Origin: Stentor roeselii
Lineage: Eukaryota > Ciliophora > Heterotrichea > Heterotrichida > Stentoridae
Reading direction: 5' to 3'
Assembly (NCBI GenBank): GCA_006503475.1
Contig: RSEH01000386.1
Location: forward strand, 1 to 29,744
Length of the DNA: 29,744 bases
Within the stretch, counting starts at the first letter, position 1; every line of letters starts with the position of its first letter. Positions 6,351 to 16,079 of the stretch are shown here, piece by piece. The translations under genes were made by a program, and so were the position numbers. The notes beneath the pieces were generated by a model. It saw only the letters and a list, made by a program, of their open reading frames with translations, made no database searches and was not told the DNA's origin.

Positions 6351-8066
6351 TCAGCTAGATCCTTTCACATTCAACTTCCTAAGCAAAGTTCCCAACAAAG
6401 CGCCAGTTCGATTTCCTTTCACAGACAAAGGAGAGATATTAACCTGTCTCCCTTGATTAGAATATTTTCGTATTCTTCCAGGGACTCTATAAAACCCATC
6501 AGCAGATGCTCCAAGTTTATTAAAAGCAGGAGTAACAGAAGTTTCTTGACTATCCCTCAAAGAACAGTACCTATTCTTAAGCACTTTTATTTCATTTTCC
6601 TGTTGAGTGATAGAAAAGTCCATTTCATTTAGCGCCTCGTCATTTCTTCTTTCAAAGTGATTCACCTCAGTTTCCAACAAGACATGTGCAAGAGTTTCAA
6701 TATAATCCTTAGGACTTTTGAAGCTTTCCTTGATAGAAGCCTTGTAAGAGTTCCTCGGTTTTCCACGGGCGTGCTTTGAATTCATTTTAACTTCAAGTTC
6801 CTCTCGAAAGGCCTTTTTAAAGCAGTGGTAGTCCTTAAGCCCGACATATGCAGAAACTGATGAAACAAGTGCCTTGACAGTGATGAAGTCCCACCTTACA
6901 CAAGTCAACAAGTCTTCAACTTCTCTTTCATTTGGCCTCATTTCTTGAGTTTCGACCCACCTGGCAATGATTTCAAGGACCTGGTCTTCATGTCTCACAG
7001 AAAGTTGCTTAAGTCCCAAGACAAACTCAAGACATTCAAAAGGAAAATTCGAGACTTCTTCATTTAAAAGACTTTCAGGCCTGAGAAGTAATTCTTGAAT
7101 AAGAGCTGAATACAAATATTCCACCCTTGCCTTGATTTTAAAGGAAAAAGGATTGGATAACAAAAGGACTTCACGGATATCAGCTGATCGAATCATGCCT
7201 AAAGGTAAAAGTAACAATTTTGGACTAGTCTTGTAATCAGCTTCTTCATTAAAAATCACTTGAATGTAAACTGCAAGAACTGAATTTTCAGAAAAAGTCT
7301 CTGATTTGAAAGACACTGAAAGAGTCACCAAGTTTTTTTTACATGAAAGGCCCAGTTGCCATTTCGTGTTGTTTATATAAAAGACCTGAGACTCCGCAAT
7401 GTCCGCTTCAAGGTTTTTCACTCGAGAGGTCCAGTTAAAGACCTCATTTAAATTTTTTTCCTGAATTCTTCCCTCGATTTTTCCAATCATTTCACAGGTG
7501 CCTTCAACTTGATACAAGTTTTTAACTCTTTCCAAAAGTGGTGAATGGTCCACAGCTGTGAAGTACTTTAAACAAAGTGACTCTTCAATGATTTCTTCAG
7601 CGATTTTCTTATCAAGTTTATCAAAAAGTTCAGAATGGTTCACAAAAATATATCTTAAGTTTTTAGTCACTGCTTCTTTGCAGGCCTTTTGAAGGGCTTC
7701 CCAAGGTTTTATGAATTTTTTTGAATTTAACTTGATTGTCGCGTCTTGAAGGAATAATAAGGCTGAGTCTCGTGTGAGCTGGGGAATGACTTGCTCGATT
7801 AGCTGTTGTTGAAGGGAAAGATCTTCGAAGTAGTCACTTATCCATAAAAGTTTTTGTAGGGAAAGAGTATCGAGAGATGGAATTGAATCAGTTTTCAAAT
7901 AAAGTAAGTAAGTCTCTAATGATCGATATGGCATCCAATCTGGAGCTGTTATTTTTATGTCTGAGTAAAGCTCGTTTTTTATTAGGGACGAAAAATATCT
8001 GGACTTTAAAAGGACTTGCTTTGGAACTAGGGTTGAACGACCTTCTGCGTATAAGAAGACTGACAT
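6351..8066 (-). CDS. BTB/BACK-like domain protein
   Basis: This 571-aa protein begins with a divergent BTB/POZ-like fold: LLKSRYFSSLIKNE, then YRSLETYLLYLKTD, and LQKLLWISDYF...LQQQLIEQVIPQL (residues ~15-95). A BACK-like helical region lies around residues 350-410, with Asp-Gln-Val-Leu-Glu-Ile-Ile at its start and WDFITVKALVS at its end. Between them is a beta-rich segment. The last ~120 residues are basic and Ser-rich. BTB-BACK proteins usually dimerise and often act as cullin-3 substrate adaptors; here that is only inferred from fold. No Kelch repeats were seen. The 157 bases upstream of its ATG contain only two C on the + strand, so the sense leader is almost G-free. Confidence 0.7.
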   Translation of the reverse strand: MSVFLYAEGRSTLVPKQVLLKSRYFSSLIKNELYSDIKITAPDWMPYRSLETYLLYLKTDSIPSLDTLSLQKLLWISDYFEDLSLQQQLIEQVIPQLTRDSALLFLQDATIKLNSKKFIKPWEALQKACKEAVTKNLRYIFVNHSELFDKLDKKIAEEIIEESLCLKYFTAVDHSPLLERVKNLYQVEGTCEMIGKIEGRIQEKNLNEVFNWTSRVKNLEADIAESQVFYINNTKWQLGLSCKKNLVTLSVSFKSETFSENSVLAVYIQVIFNEEADYKTSPKLLLLPLGMIRSADIREVLLLSNPFSFKIKARVEYLYSALIQELLLRPESLLNEEVSNFPFECLEFVLGLKQLSVRHEDQVLEIIARWVETQEMRPNEREVEDLLTCVRWDFITVKALVSSVSAYVGLKDYHCFKKAFREELEVKMNSKHARGKPRNSYKASIKESFKSPKDYIETLAHVLLETEVNHFERRNDEALNEMDFSITQQENEIKVLKNRYCSLRDSQETSVTPAFNKLGASADGFYRVPGRIRKYSNQGRQVNISPLSVKGNRTGALLGTLLRKLNVKGSS

Positions 8067-8254
8067 TTTTATTTGAATTCGTTTAATTGAATTTTTGAGG
8101 ATGGAGATTTAGGATTGGATTTTTGAGTTATTTTAGAGGATTTTTAGGGGTTTTTTTTGTGTTGGTTTTTCGTGTGAGGGATTGGAGAGGAGTTTAGTGA
8201 TTGGAAATTTGATTTGAATTTGGCTTAAATCCCATTTCATTAAATATGAACTAA
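8067..8254. promoter_or_regulatory. Divergent promoter region of the BTB-like and zinc-finger genes
   Basis: This gap separates two divergent start codons. In 8067-8223 the + strand is T/G-rich with only two C (8080, 8171), so the minus-sense leader is nearly G-free; composition changes towards the zinc-finger ATG. No specific motif was identified. Confidence 0.45.
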
Positions 8255-8584
8255 TTGCTACCATTAAATGATTTTATTTATAAATTTAAATTTTTCATGG
8301 AGGGCATCATTTTAAGAGTATACTGTTGTAACTTTCACGACTGCTTCATGGAGTACGCATCAAAATACAACCTGAAGCGTCACGTAAACGTTTGCCATTT
8401 GAAAAACAAGCAAGCGACCTGCGGTATATGTTTTAAGCAGTTCAAAAACAAGCAAAACTTAAAAGAGCATTATTTTATCCACTCTCAAATCAAGCCCTAC
8501 ACTTGCGAAGGGTGCCAGAAGACGTTCAGACATAAAACCGCTTACATAAAGCACAAGAAGATTCACGTAAAAGCTATTAATTAA
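8255..8584 (+). CDS. Three-finger C2H2 zinc-finger protein
   Basis: This small protein has up to 109 aa, or 95 if translation starts at the second Met at 8297. Finger 1 is C-x4-C-x12-H with a distal H in VNVCH. Finger 2 is CGIC-x12-H-x3-H. Finger 3 is CEGC-x12-H-x3-H with the TFIIIA-like spacing. The fingers fill almost the whole protein, and an H-S-Q-I-K-P-Y-T linker resembles the TGEKPY linker between fingers 2 and 3. It probably binds DNA or RNA in the nucleus as a transcription factor or RNA-binding protein. No other domain is present. TAA at 8582-8584. Confidence 0.85.
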   Translation: MLPLNDFIYKFKFFMEGIILRVYCCNFHDCFMEYASKYNLKRHVNVCHLKNKQATCGICFKQFKNKQNLKEHYFIHSQIKPYTCEGCQKTFRHKTAYIKHKKIHVKAIN

Positions 8585-9085
8585 TCAATTAATTGGGCTT
8601 AGCAACTTTATTTCTTTTGTTTCTCTATTTTCGCTTCTCTACTTTTACATTAGACTGAAAATTTCACCTTTTAAGAGTATTTGTTTAGGGATTTTGGTTT
8701 AAGATGGTTTTTTTGGTTACTTCTGAGATGTTCATGAGAAAATGATCGAGTGTTGTTTGAAAAATTTAAATTTTGCTCGGCATTTTTTTGATGATTTTGG
8801 GATAAATAACTGATTCTAACTGCTCTACATGGGGAATTAACTTATTTGATAGGGAAGATTATTTGATTTGTAGGGTTTAATATTGTTGAGTAGAATGGTC
8901 TTGAATGAGGGGTAAAAAACCATCTCCAATAAAATCCTTCCAAATATAAAATCAACTCAAAGCCTATCATCAAACATCCCATCTCATCCTTCTAATCAAT
9001 CTTCAAACCTTCCAAAATATCCCAAATTCCAATCACTCCAATCCAAATCCACTCATCCAATTCCATTTCCTCTTTACCCTATAAA
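8585..9085. other. Intergenic region with a sharp base-composition switch
   Basis: No gene was found. From ~8700 to 8912 the + strand is rich in G and T. From 8913 to the TMEM231 ATG at 9086 it has only one G (8962) in 173 bases, a C/A/T-only leader ending CTATAAAATG. The second part is the likely promoter and leader of TMEM231. Confidence 0.6.
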
Positions 9086-10027
9086 ATGGTCCTTCTTTTT
9101 TCTCAATCTCTTCTCAAAGAATACAAGTCTCCATTTTTCAGCTGTAGCTCACTATTCTGCTTTTTCCTGTTCATGGTTTCAATAATCCTTCCGTTTTTCA
9201 TAGCCTTCTCAACTTACGAGTTCTGGAAAAAGCGGGAGACTTACTTCGAGCAGCCGAAGGTAGTTTACCGAAAAGAGTTATTGATGGAGGTTTATTCAGA
9301 AAGTGAAATAATTGAAAACAACTCATTAGTCCGAGTCCCTTCGACACAATTTTTTTCAACAATCGGAGAGTTGAACGATCTTTACTTTGAAAGACTTTCC
9401 CCGGTTTTGTTGAAGTCAAGTAAGTTAGACAGTAACTTTGATGACTATGCAGAAGAGTTTAACTTTAACTTGACTTTGTTTTCTTCAGGAAATGACGTGA
9501 GAAATATCAAGGTTGTCACTTTTTATGAATATCAGATCAGGAAAAGGATTAAAATGGACATGGTCGCACTTGCCTGGGTTGATGTTAATACGCCTTATGG
9601 AGCTGGGAATGTTTATGTTGATGGGGTCTTGGAGTTTAAACAGCTTAAGCCTTTGAAACCTTCATCGACTACTAGAGATGATTATGATTTCTCGGTCTTG
9701 TCATTGGAGTCTGGGTATGAAAATTTTTTTCCTGTGCTGGCGCTGAGGTATAATGATAGGAATTATACTACCCAGTTCAACTACATCTCACAAGTTCAAC
9801 CAAGAGGCCAAAACTATTCAACAATCCACATAAAAGTACGAATTCCAATCTCACAAAAACTCGAATACGCTCCAAATTTCTTAGAAACAATGAAATTCGC
9901 TTGGATTCAGTACCAAAGCATTTTAATTCCAATTGGTCTGCTATTCTATGCACTTGCATTGTTTATGTTTGGTAATCAAATCCTCGACGCGACTGTTGAA
10001 AATGAGTTAAAACTTAAAAATAATTAA
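9086..10027 (+). CDS. TMEM231: TMEM231-like ciliary transition-zone membrane protein
   Basis: TMEM231 is a two-pass membrane protein of the MKS/B9 complex at the ciliary transition zone, which gates entry of membrane proteins. The 313-aa product has a hydrophobic segment at ~19-41, then the family signature YEFWKKRETYFEQPKVVY, a large extracytosolic beta-rich domain with several N-glycosylation sequons, and then NFLETMKFAWIQYQSILIP leading into the second span at ~276-298. Length (human about 316) and architecture fit. The TAA at 10025-10027 directly abuts the stop of the convergent SHIPPO gene. A transition-zone protein fits a ciliate with motile cilia. Confidence 0.9.
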   Translation: MVLLFSQSLLKEYKSPFFSCSSLFCFFLFMVSIILPFFIAFSTYEFWKKRETYFEQPKVVYRKELLMEVYSESEIIENNSLVRVPSTQFFSTIGELNDLYFERLSPVLLKSSKLDSNFDDYAEEFNFNLTLFSSGNDVRNIKVVTFYEYQIRKRIKMDMVALAWVDVNTPYGAGNVYVDGVLEFKQLKPLKPSSTTRDDYDFSVLSLESGYENFFPVLALRYNDRNYTTQFNYISQVQPRGQNYSTIHIKVRIPISQKLEYAPNFLETMKFAWIQYQSILIPIGLLFYALALFMFGNQILDATVENELKLKNN

Positions 10028-10849
10028 CTAGGATTTTATTGGTGAACCGATGTTGTAGGCTCCCGGGCCAGGAGTCAACATGGCTGATTTTGTGACTGTT
10101 TCGGTGAATCCTTTCACTTTGTAAGGGAAAATCACGGCTGCTCTGGTTTTCTTTACCATATTGTTGAAAAAACCAGCCTCAGCTGCTTTATAAGTACCCA
10201 CTCCAGGAGTTAACAATCGAGTGGCTCTTTTATCCGACTTCGACTTAGGAAAAGAGTACCTCGGAGAAGAATTCAAAGTTTTCAACATCGCTTTTTCAAT
10301 TCCCTCCGAGTACTTCCCAGGGCCAACATCTTCTTTTTTCCCCTTTTCCTTGATCTTCGGTTTGACCCACCTCAAGCCACCCTTATTCTTATTATCAAAA
10401 CTTGCATATTTCCAACAAGAAGGAGTTTCTTCCGCGTAACTTTCAACAGTCGTTAAAAAACTAAGTCTTTCACATTTGCTTCATAAAAATTACTCAAATC
10501 TTCCAAGAGTCGATCCAAGATTCTTATTTTTTGAATTTTCTTTGAAATAAGCACCAGGCCCAGGGTTACTTGAACATCTTTTCACTTGTTCTTCAACGAT
10601 GTTGATTTTCTTAGAGATCAAAAATTTGCCGTTTGCGCGTTTCCAACAAGTTTCATGCATTTTTTGAAGAGACGGGCTGTACTTTGTTGGGTCTGGAAAA
10701 CTCGCCTTTTTCTTTTCTGAGAGACTTTCAGATGTTTGAAGTTTCGGAGAGATTATTGCAGATTTATTCAGGTAGTGAACTGTTTTTGCTACTGAGTACC
10801 CTGGAATGCCGAATTCTTGATATGGGAGCAGGACTGGCTTATGTTCCAT
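10028..10849 (-). CDS. SHIPPO/STPGP-repeat protein, two exons
   Basis: Exons 10494-10849 and 10028-10478, joined across a 15-nt intron, give 268 aa. Motifs in order are IPGYS, FPDPTKYSPS, NPGPGAYF, VGPGKYSEG, TPGVGTYK and TPGPGAYNIG, a SHIPPO array as in ODF3/CIMAP proteins that associate with axonemal microtubules. CW-x-R/Y elements (ETCWKRANGKF and PSCWKYASF) recur before motifs, suggesting a longer internal repeat. The joined reading across the intron is uninterrupted and keeps this second CW element. It lies convergent to TMEM231 with no base between stop codons. The cilium location is family-based inference. Confidence 0.85.
10479..10493 (-). other. 15-nt intron in the second SHIPPO gene
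   Basis: GTAATTTTTATGAAG on the minus strand contains the stop ending the upstream frame. Removal joins two SHIPPO-containing frames in phase. It starts GTA, has A at position 10 and ends AAG. Confidence 0.85.
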
Positions 10850-11221
10850 TTGAAATAATAGGAATTATTTATGTTTGAGATTTGATGGCTTTTGGATTTT
10901 TTTATTAGTTTAAAATTAATTTGGAAGTAGGGAATAAGTTATTGGTTTTTATTATGATTTAATTAAACTTGATTTAAAATTGTCCATTAAGTCTTGATAA
11001 TTCATGTTTTAGTAAAATGTTATATTAAGACATTATCTTTCTTTTAACAGAATAGGGTCGAGTTACAAAATATTCTCAACTTCAAATTATTAAAGTTCAA
11101 CATATAATCGTTGCATATTTGCCTATTGAAATCAATCAACTTCTTCTTACATCTATTTCAATAAATTTCACCGCCTTCTAAAATGCTTTACACTCCTCTT
11201 TCAAAGTAATATAATCCATTA
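10850..11221. promoter_or_regulatory. Divergent intergenic region between the SHIPPO and TPR genes
   Basis: No ORF or RNA gene was seen. The left part is C-poor and the right part (from ~11100) is G-poor on the + strand, the skew expected for two divergent leaders. The middle is neutral and AT-rich. Confidence 0.45.
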
Positions 11222-12355
11222 ATGTTATCACGCCTCATCCAAAAGAAAATTCTTTCGCCCGAGGAGATAAAATCCGAGAAGAAAAGAATAACCGGATCTC
11301 CAAGCCCCGATCTTTTCTATTTAACCCTCATCCAAAATGACTTCAACGCCGCTGATCAAATATCTTCCGCGCTGAAAAAGCACAAAATTCATCGCGAAAG
11401 TCCTGAGCTCTGTTTAGCAAAAGTTTTCAATCTAACAGAGACCAGAAACTTCGAAGAGGCAGAAACCCTTTTAAATAGTGTGTCCTTGACACCTAAATAC
11501 TCTGAATACATCACAATTCTAAGAATAAACCTGGAGATGTCTCAAGAGAAGTATCGAGAAGTCTTAAATTTCATTAAGTCTCTTCCAGCTCAAACATCTT
11601 TCTCAACATTAAAAAGCCTTCAAGCCAACCTTTACTTAAAAGACTCAGAAGCAGTATTCGCTTTAATCTCAGAAAATAAAGAAAAATTTCCAGAACTTCT
11701 TCCAATATTCAGTCTTTCTAAAGCGATACTTAAAGAAAAATTTGAAAAAGCTTTAAAAATTCTAGAAACTTTTCCAAAGTCTCAAGAAAATCTTCAAGAT
11801 ATTCACTTGTTTCATGCTTTTATTCAAGCGAAACTAAAGAATTTTGAAAGTGCTTTGAGTAGTCTACATGAAACTTTAGAGATAAACAATAAAAATGAAC
11901 AGGCCTGGCATTTAGCTTTCATTGTTTTTTTTGAACTGAGAAATTTGACTGATAGTTTTTATTGTCTTAACAAATGTCTTCAATTCAATGAACGTCCTGC
12001 TTATTACTCAGCTTTCTCCAAGTTATATGAAACAGCAGGTAAACCTCATTTGGCTAAAGCTTTTTTCGCTAAAGCAAGAAAAATTGACTTAAATTTTCAG
12101 TTAAACCAACAAATTGACTTCCCGATTCTTGACTTTTCAGAGTTTGGAAAAAGGAAAAATCAATTCGTGCCGAAACCGGTTGTCGCTTGTACTATTTTTG
12201 TGAAACCTGAGGCAAAAAAGGTGAATTTAAAAAAAACAAAAAAATCGAATTTCAACAAAAACGAATTCGAACCTGCTCATGTTTTAGGGTCCATGAGTAG
12301 TTCCTTTATGTTTAAAGGGACGAAAAAAAATGGATTTAAAGTCTTGCCGTCTTGA
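11222..12355 (+). CDS. TPR-like repeat protein, copy 1 of a tandem pair
   Basis: This 377-aa protein is dominated by antiparallel helix pairs of TPR type. The clearest is around residues 228-285: EQAWHLAFIVFFELRNLTDSFYCLNKCLQF followed by ETAGKPHLAKAFFAKARKID. A conserved element LNFQ...IDFPILDF follows, then a Lys-rich, disordered C-terminal tail. The adjacent gene at 12618-13793 shares the same layout and motifs and is clearly a paralogue. TPR arrays usually mediate protein-protein binding; no partner is evident. TGA stop at 12353-12355. Confidence 0.8.
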   Translation: MLSRLIQKKILSPEEIKSEKKRITGSPSPDLFYLTLIQNDFNAADQISSALKKHKIHRESPELCLAKVFNLTETRNFEEAETLLNSVSLTPKYSEYITILRINLEMSQEKYREVLNFIKSLPAQTSFSTLKSLQANLYLKDSEAVFALISENKEKFPELLPIFSLSKAILKEKFEKALKILETFPKSQENLQDIHLFHAFIQAKLKNFESALSSLHETLEINNKNEQAWHLAFIVFFELRNLTDSFYCLNKCLQFNERPAYYSAFSKLYETAGKPHLAKAFFAKARKIDLNFQLNQQIDFPILDFSEFGKRKNQFVPKPVVACTIFVKPEAKKVNLKKTKKSNFNKNEFEPAHVLGSMSSSFMFKGTKKNGFKVLPS

Positions 12356-12617
12356 TATTCGGATAATAATTTTTAGGTAGATTCGATCAAATGATTTAGT
12401 TGTCAGGTCTTGATAGGACTTGGGTAATAATAAGAAAATGGATTTCATGTTTTTTTGATTTAAAGCAAATGAATATTCTACAGAATTTTCAAAAAGTCAC
12501 TAATTTTTTTCTTTCTTTAATATTTTATCTTTAGGGCTAATAAATCACGGCAGGGAATTTTAATCTCTGAAAAATTCAGAACTCATCATTTTTCAACACA
12601 ATTCAATAATAAATCCA

Positions 12618-13793
12618 ATGTTAAGGTGTTTGGTTTTTAACACAAAAGAATTCTCTTGTGAAAAATTTCCCAAACCTTTAAATATCAAAGAAAAATTGAT
12701 ATTTAGTCTACTGAACAATGATTTCACGGTTATTCAAAAGATGAATAACAAGAATCAGAAGCTAATTAAGACTCGAGATTACAAGATTTGTTTCCTGGTA
12801 TATTGCCTAAAGTTTCGTCGATATAATGATTTTGAAACGTTATTAACATCTGAATTATCCGAACAATATGAACAAGAGTACTCTCAATATATAACCAAGC
12901 TTCACATTGACTTCCTAATCCTCAAAGGAAAATTCCATCAGGCCCTAGAAAAAATCGACTCCTCAAATCTTCCAAAAACATTAGAAACCTGCCAAAAACA
13001 CTTACTTTGCCTTTACACCATAAAAGACTCTTCCAAACTATCCTCCACCATCAAAAACTACAAAAAACTTCTACCAACTCACAAAAGCATCTTCAAACTC
13101 TACTCTTCCCTCTCAAAAGAAAACCATAAAAAATGCTTAGAAATAATTGCCTCGTATTCATTAACTTCGCTAGCACCTTTAAAAGCTTTTTGTCATCTAA
13201 AACTTCGAAACTTTTCAGAAAGTCTCTCAATAATCGAAGATTGTCTACAAAAAAACAATCTTTCAGAATTTACTTGGCACTTGGCAGGAATCTTATTTTA
13301 TGAAATAGGAAATTTTAATGATGCTTTTTATTGTTTCTCGAAATGTCTCAGATTTCAGCCTGAAAAAGTGGAATATTTGTTTAATCTTGGAAAAACTTAT
13401 GAAAAAAAAAATTTTGAGATTTTTCAGAAAATTTTGAAGAAAATCTTGAAAATTGATCCGAATTTTCAACAAATTTCTGAAATTTTTTATCCTGTTATTG
13501 ATTTTGTTGAAATTGACCTGGAAAATCGAGGTTTTGTTCAACCTTCAATTATCGTTAAAGATGACTTTCTGCCACAGGGTATCTCAGAAGTTCAAAAGAG
13601 TAAAAAAATGAAAAAGCATAAAAAAGTCAAAGCTTTTGTCAAAGGTAGTAAAAAAAAACATCAGGGTGTTAAAAGTGACGTTGAAAGATGTGCCCTTGCC
13701 TTAGCTTCTCTTTCAGGTCCTATTAAAAAGGTTTCATCTTCAGGCAAGTCAATCTGGAGGTCTTCTCATAAACAGAAGTTTAGAAAGTCTTAG
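12618..13793 (+). CDS. TPR-like repeat protein, copy 2 of a tandem pair
   Basis: This 391-aa paralogue of the preceding gene lies on the same strand after a 262-bp gap. The shared core is FTWHLAGILFYEIGNFNDAF then YCFSKCLRF, followed by IDPNFQQ...FYPVIDF. Outside the core the copies are strongly diverged, so the duplication is old. The C-terminus is Lys-rich and disordered (KSKKMKKHKKVK). The N-terminal ~90 residues show helical repeats with less clear TPR consensus. Role unknown; presumably a protein-binding scaffold like its neighbour. Confidence 0.8.
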   Translation: MLRCLVFNTKEFSCEKFPKPLNIKEKLIFSLLNNDFTVIQKMNNKNQKLIKTRDYKICFLVYCLKFRRYNDFETLLTSELSEQYEQEYSQYITKLHIDFLILKGKFHQALEKIDSSNLPKTLETCQKHLLCLYTIKDSSKLSSTIKNYKKLLPTHKSIFKLYSSLSKENHKKCLEIIASYSLTSLAPLKAFCHLKLRNFSESLSIIEDCLQKNNLSEFTWHLAGILFYEIGNFNDAFYCFSKCLRFQPEKVEYLFNLGKTYEKKNFEIFQKILKKILKIDPNFQQISEIFYPVIDFVEIDLENRGFVQPSIIVKDDFLPQGISEVQKSKKMKKHKKVKAFVKGSKKKHQGVKSDVERCALALASLSGPIKKVSSSGKSIWRSSHKQKFRKS

Positions 13794-14236
13794 AGTAATA
13801 AAGTTTCATTTTATTTTTTTTTTCTTCAACGATACGAAATCTGAAGAATCTTCAGATTTTAAATAAATGTATATCTTTTCCAAAATGAGAGAATCAATTA
13901 AAAATCGAAAGGTTTTTCTATATCTAAAGCCCTGAGAAATCTGAATCATTTCTCATTTAATTCCCAGCCTCTTTCATCAAAAAGCCATTTTGGATGACAA
14001 TCATAAAGGATGGTCTGAATTTTCTAAGATTTTTCTTAATTCTGACTAAAATCAAGGAATTTTCAGATTCTTTCAGATCTTCGATCACTTCCTGTTCAGA
14101 TAAGAACTAAAATCCTTCAAAAGAAACCAAATCAGTAAAAATCCAAGAAAATTTTCTGAGTTCATTAAAAATAACTGCAAATTTTCCATAATAACAGAAA
14201 AGTTATCTAAGTTCTCTTAGTAACTATTAATTATCA
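13794..14236. other. Convergent intergenic region with repeated ATCTGAA/TTCAGAT hairpins
   Basis: No gene was found between convergent stops. It holds two clear hairpins: AAATCTGAA / TTCAGATTT (13837-13859, 5-nt loop) and GAGAAAT / ATTTCTC (13934-13954, 7-nt loop). ATCTGAA or TTCAGAT recurs several more times. These may act in 3'-end formation of the two converging transcripts, which is inference. Confidence 0.5.
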
Positions 14237-15849
14237 TTATTTCCCTCTTCTCACCTGCGCCTGTACCCGACTCAACTGGGCAGCAAGGGTGTCACATTGT
14301 TGCCGATACTTAAGAACCTCTTCACGAAGCCTGTCACATTCATCGTTTTTTCTCTCTTCTCTGTTTTTTTCAATAATTTCCTTTAAATTTCGGTTTTCTT
14401 CTTCAACTGCTGAAATTTTTTTAGTAAAATTTTCCTCAAGTTGGTCTTTTTTTAAACGGACTTCAGAGATTTCTTCGTTTATAGTCTCGATACGTTTTCC
14501 TAAAATGTTTCTTTGTCCTAGAAGTGCCTCGTTTTGGTTCTTTAACTGGGAAAACTCTTGTAAAAAAGAAGACTGGTCAGCGATTTCTTGAGTTAATTTC
14601 GAATTTTCATTTCCTACTTGAGTGAGTTTTTCTTTAAGACTTTCAATTATTGAAGTTAATTCCGAGATTTTCTTGAGACCTTCCATGCACTTCTCGTTTT
14701 TTTGCTGAAGTTCAAGATGAGCTTCTGTTAATTTCATCTGAATTTCTTCTAATTTTTCATCATTTTCTTTACTTTGCGCTTGTTTCAAGTCCCATAGGTA
14801 ATTTTGTTGGTATTCTTTAGTTTCTTCAAGTTTTTTCTGAAGTTCCAGGACTTCCTTTTCTTTTTTTTTCAATTTTCTCCTGTATTTATTTTTTTTATCG
14901 ATATTTTTTGCTAAGTCGCTCTGAACTTTTCCAAGATCTTCCAAGTTTTCATTTGAATCAAGTGCATTTTTATAGCTTTCAATAGTATTCGTCATGTCTT
15001 TTTCCATATCTCTGAGTTCTTTTTTAAGTCTTTGGTTATCATCAACAAGACTTTTTTTTTCATTACTCAAGTAATGAAGTTGTGACAAGACTTCATTCAA
15101 TTCAAGAGACATTTCGATTTTTTCAACATTTGTAAGAAACTGTTCTAAACACTTCGAATGTAGAAGACAAGAATGTGCTGAAAAGATCTTAAGAGCCATG
15201 GCGATTAAGTCCCTTGAAGTCCTTGAAAGACATTGAATCACATATCTTGATTTATCAGGAAAAGTGAAAATACAACGTTTACAGTCCGAAAGATGAATTT
15301 CCACTTCTGGGTTGCCAATACTGAAAGTTCCTGAAAAAATCAAATTTTTATCAACTTTCGTACTTTTTAAAGTAAGGACTTCTTTCGTGATCTCAAGTTT
15401 TCCTTCTATTATTTGGTCGGAGTCTGTGAAAATTTCGTCTGAATAAGAGAAAAAAGCGACAGGAAATGAACAAAACCCGACGTTTATGATGTTTTCAAGG
15501 GTGCTTCGAACTAGACCTTCGAGGATTAGCGTCGGGGTCTCAGCATAGGCCTTGCCGTGAGAGTCTCCGTCGATTTCTTCGACTTCTACTGAGATGCGGC
15601 TTCGGATGTCCTGGCTTGAAGGTTGATAGACACTAAATAAAATTACTTGCTGTTTATTGGAATTTTGTACTCTCGACCACTTATTTGACGAGACCATCGG
15701 CACTTTGTAGGGATTGGAAGGTTTTGACGTGTTGATGAGGCGATCAGTGCGATTATTGAACTTTCTTCTTTTTTCACTTCAAGGGTAAATGTGAACGTGC
15801 TGTTAGATATGTACTTGATTTTTTGATCTAGGGAAAAAACTAGACTCAT
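14237..15849 (-). CDS. Possible NT-C2 domain plus long coiled-coil protein
   Basis: The start frame (ATG 15847-15849) opens with KIKYISNSTFTFTLEVK. The main frame then gives NKWSRVQNSN, a beta-rich domain ending GKAYAETPTLILEG, and a coiled coil over the last ~270 residues. The N-terminal half resembles NT-type C2 domains (EEIG1/EHBP1-like), which tether proteins to membranes or the cytoskeleton; the similarity is weak. The two frames differ so that an intron of length 3n+2 is needed. A 17-nt GT...AG at 15761-15777 or a 26-nt GT...AG at 15703-15728 would do it; neither is the usual 15-nt type. Total ~530 aa. The 128 bases upstream (15850-15977) contain no C on the + strand. Confidence 0.65.
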
Positions 15850-16079
15850 TTTTTTATGATGTTTTTTTGGGTGGGTGGAGAAGGGTAGATTTTTAAAGTT
15901 TGAGGGGTTTTGAAGAGTTGGATTTTTTTTTAGGGGATTTTAATGAGATTAGTTATTGATTGTTATATTGAAGTGATCATTTATTGAATCATCTGAAACA
16001 ACCTGCTCAAAATTCCCCAATCGAAGCCAAAAACCCATCCCAAATTCCCAAACCCAATCACTCTATAACTTTCCATTAT

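Noticed and set aside
8789-8818. TGATGA...CTGA pair as a snoRNA
   Set aside because: The boxes are too close for a guide RNA and no stem flanks them.
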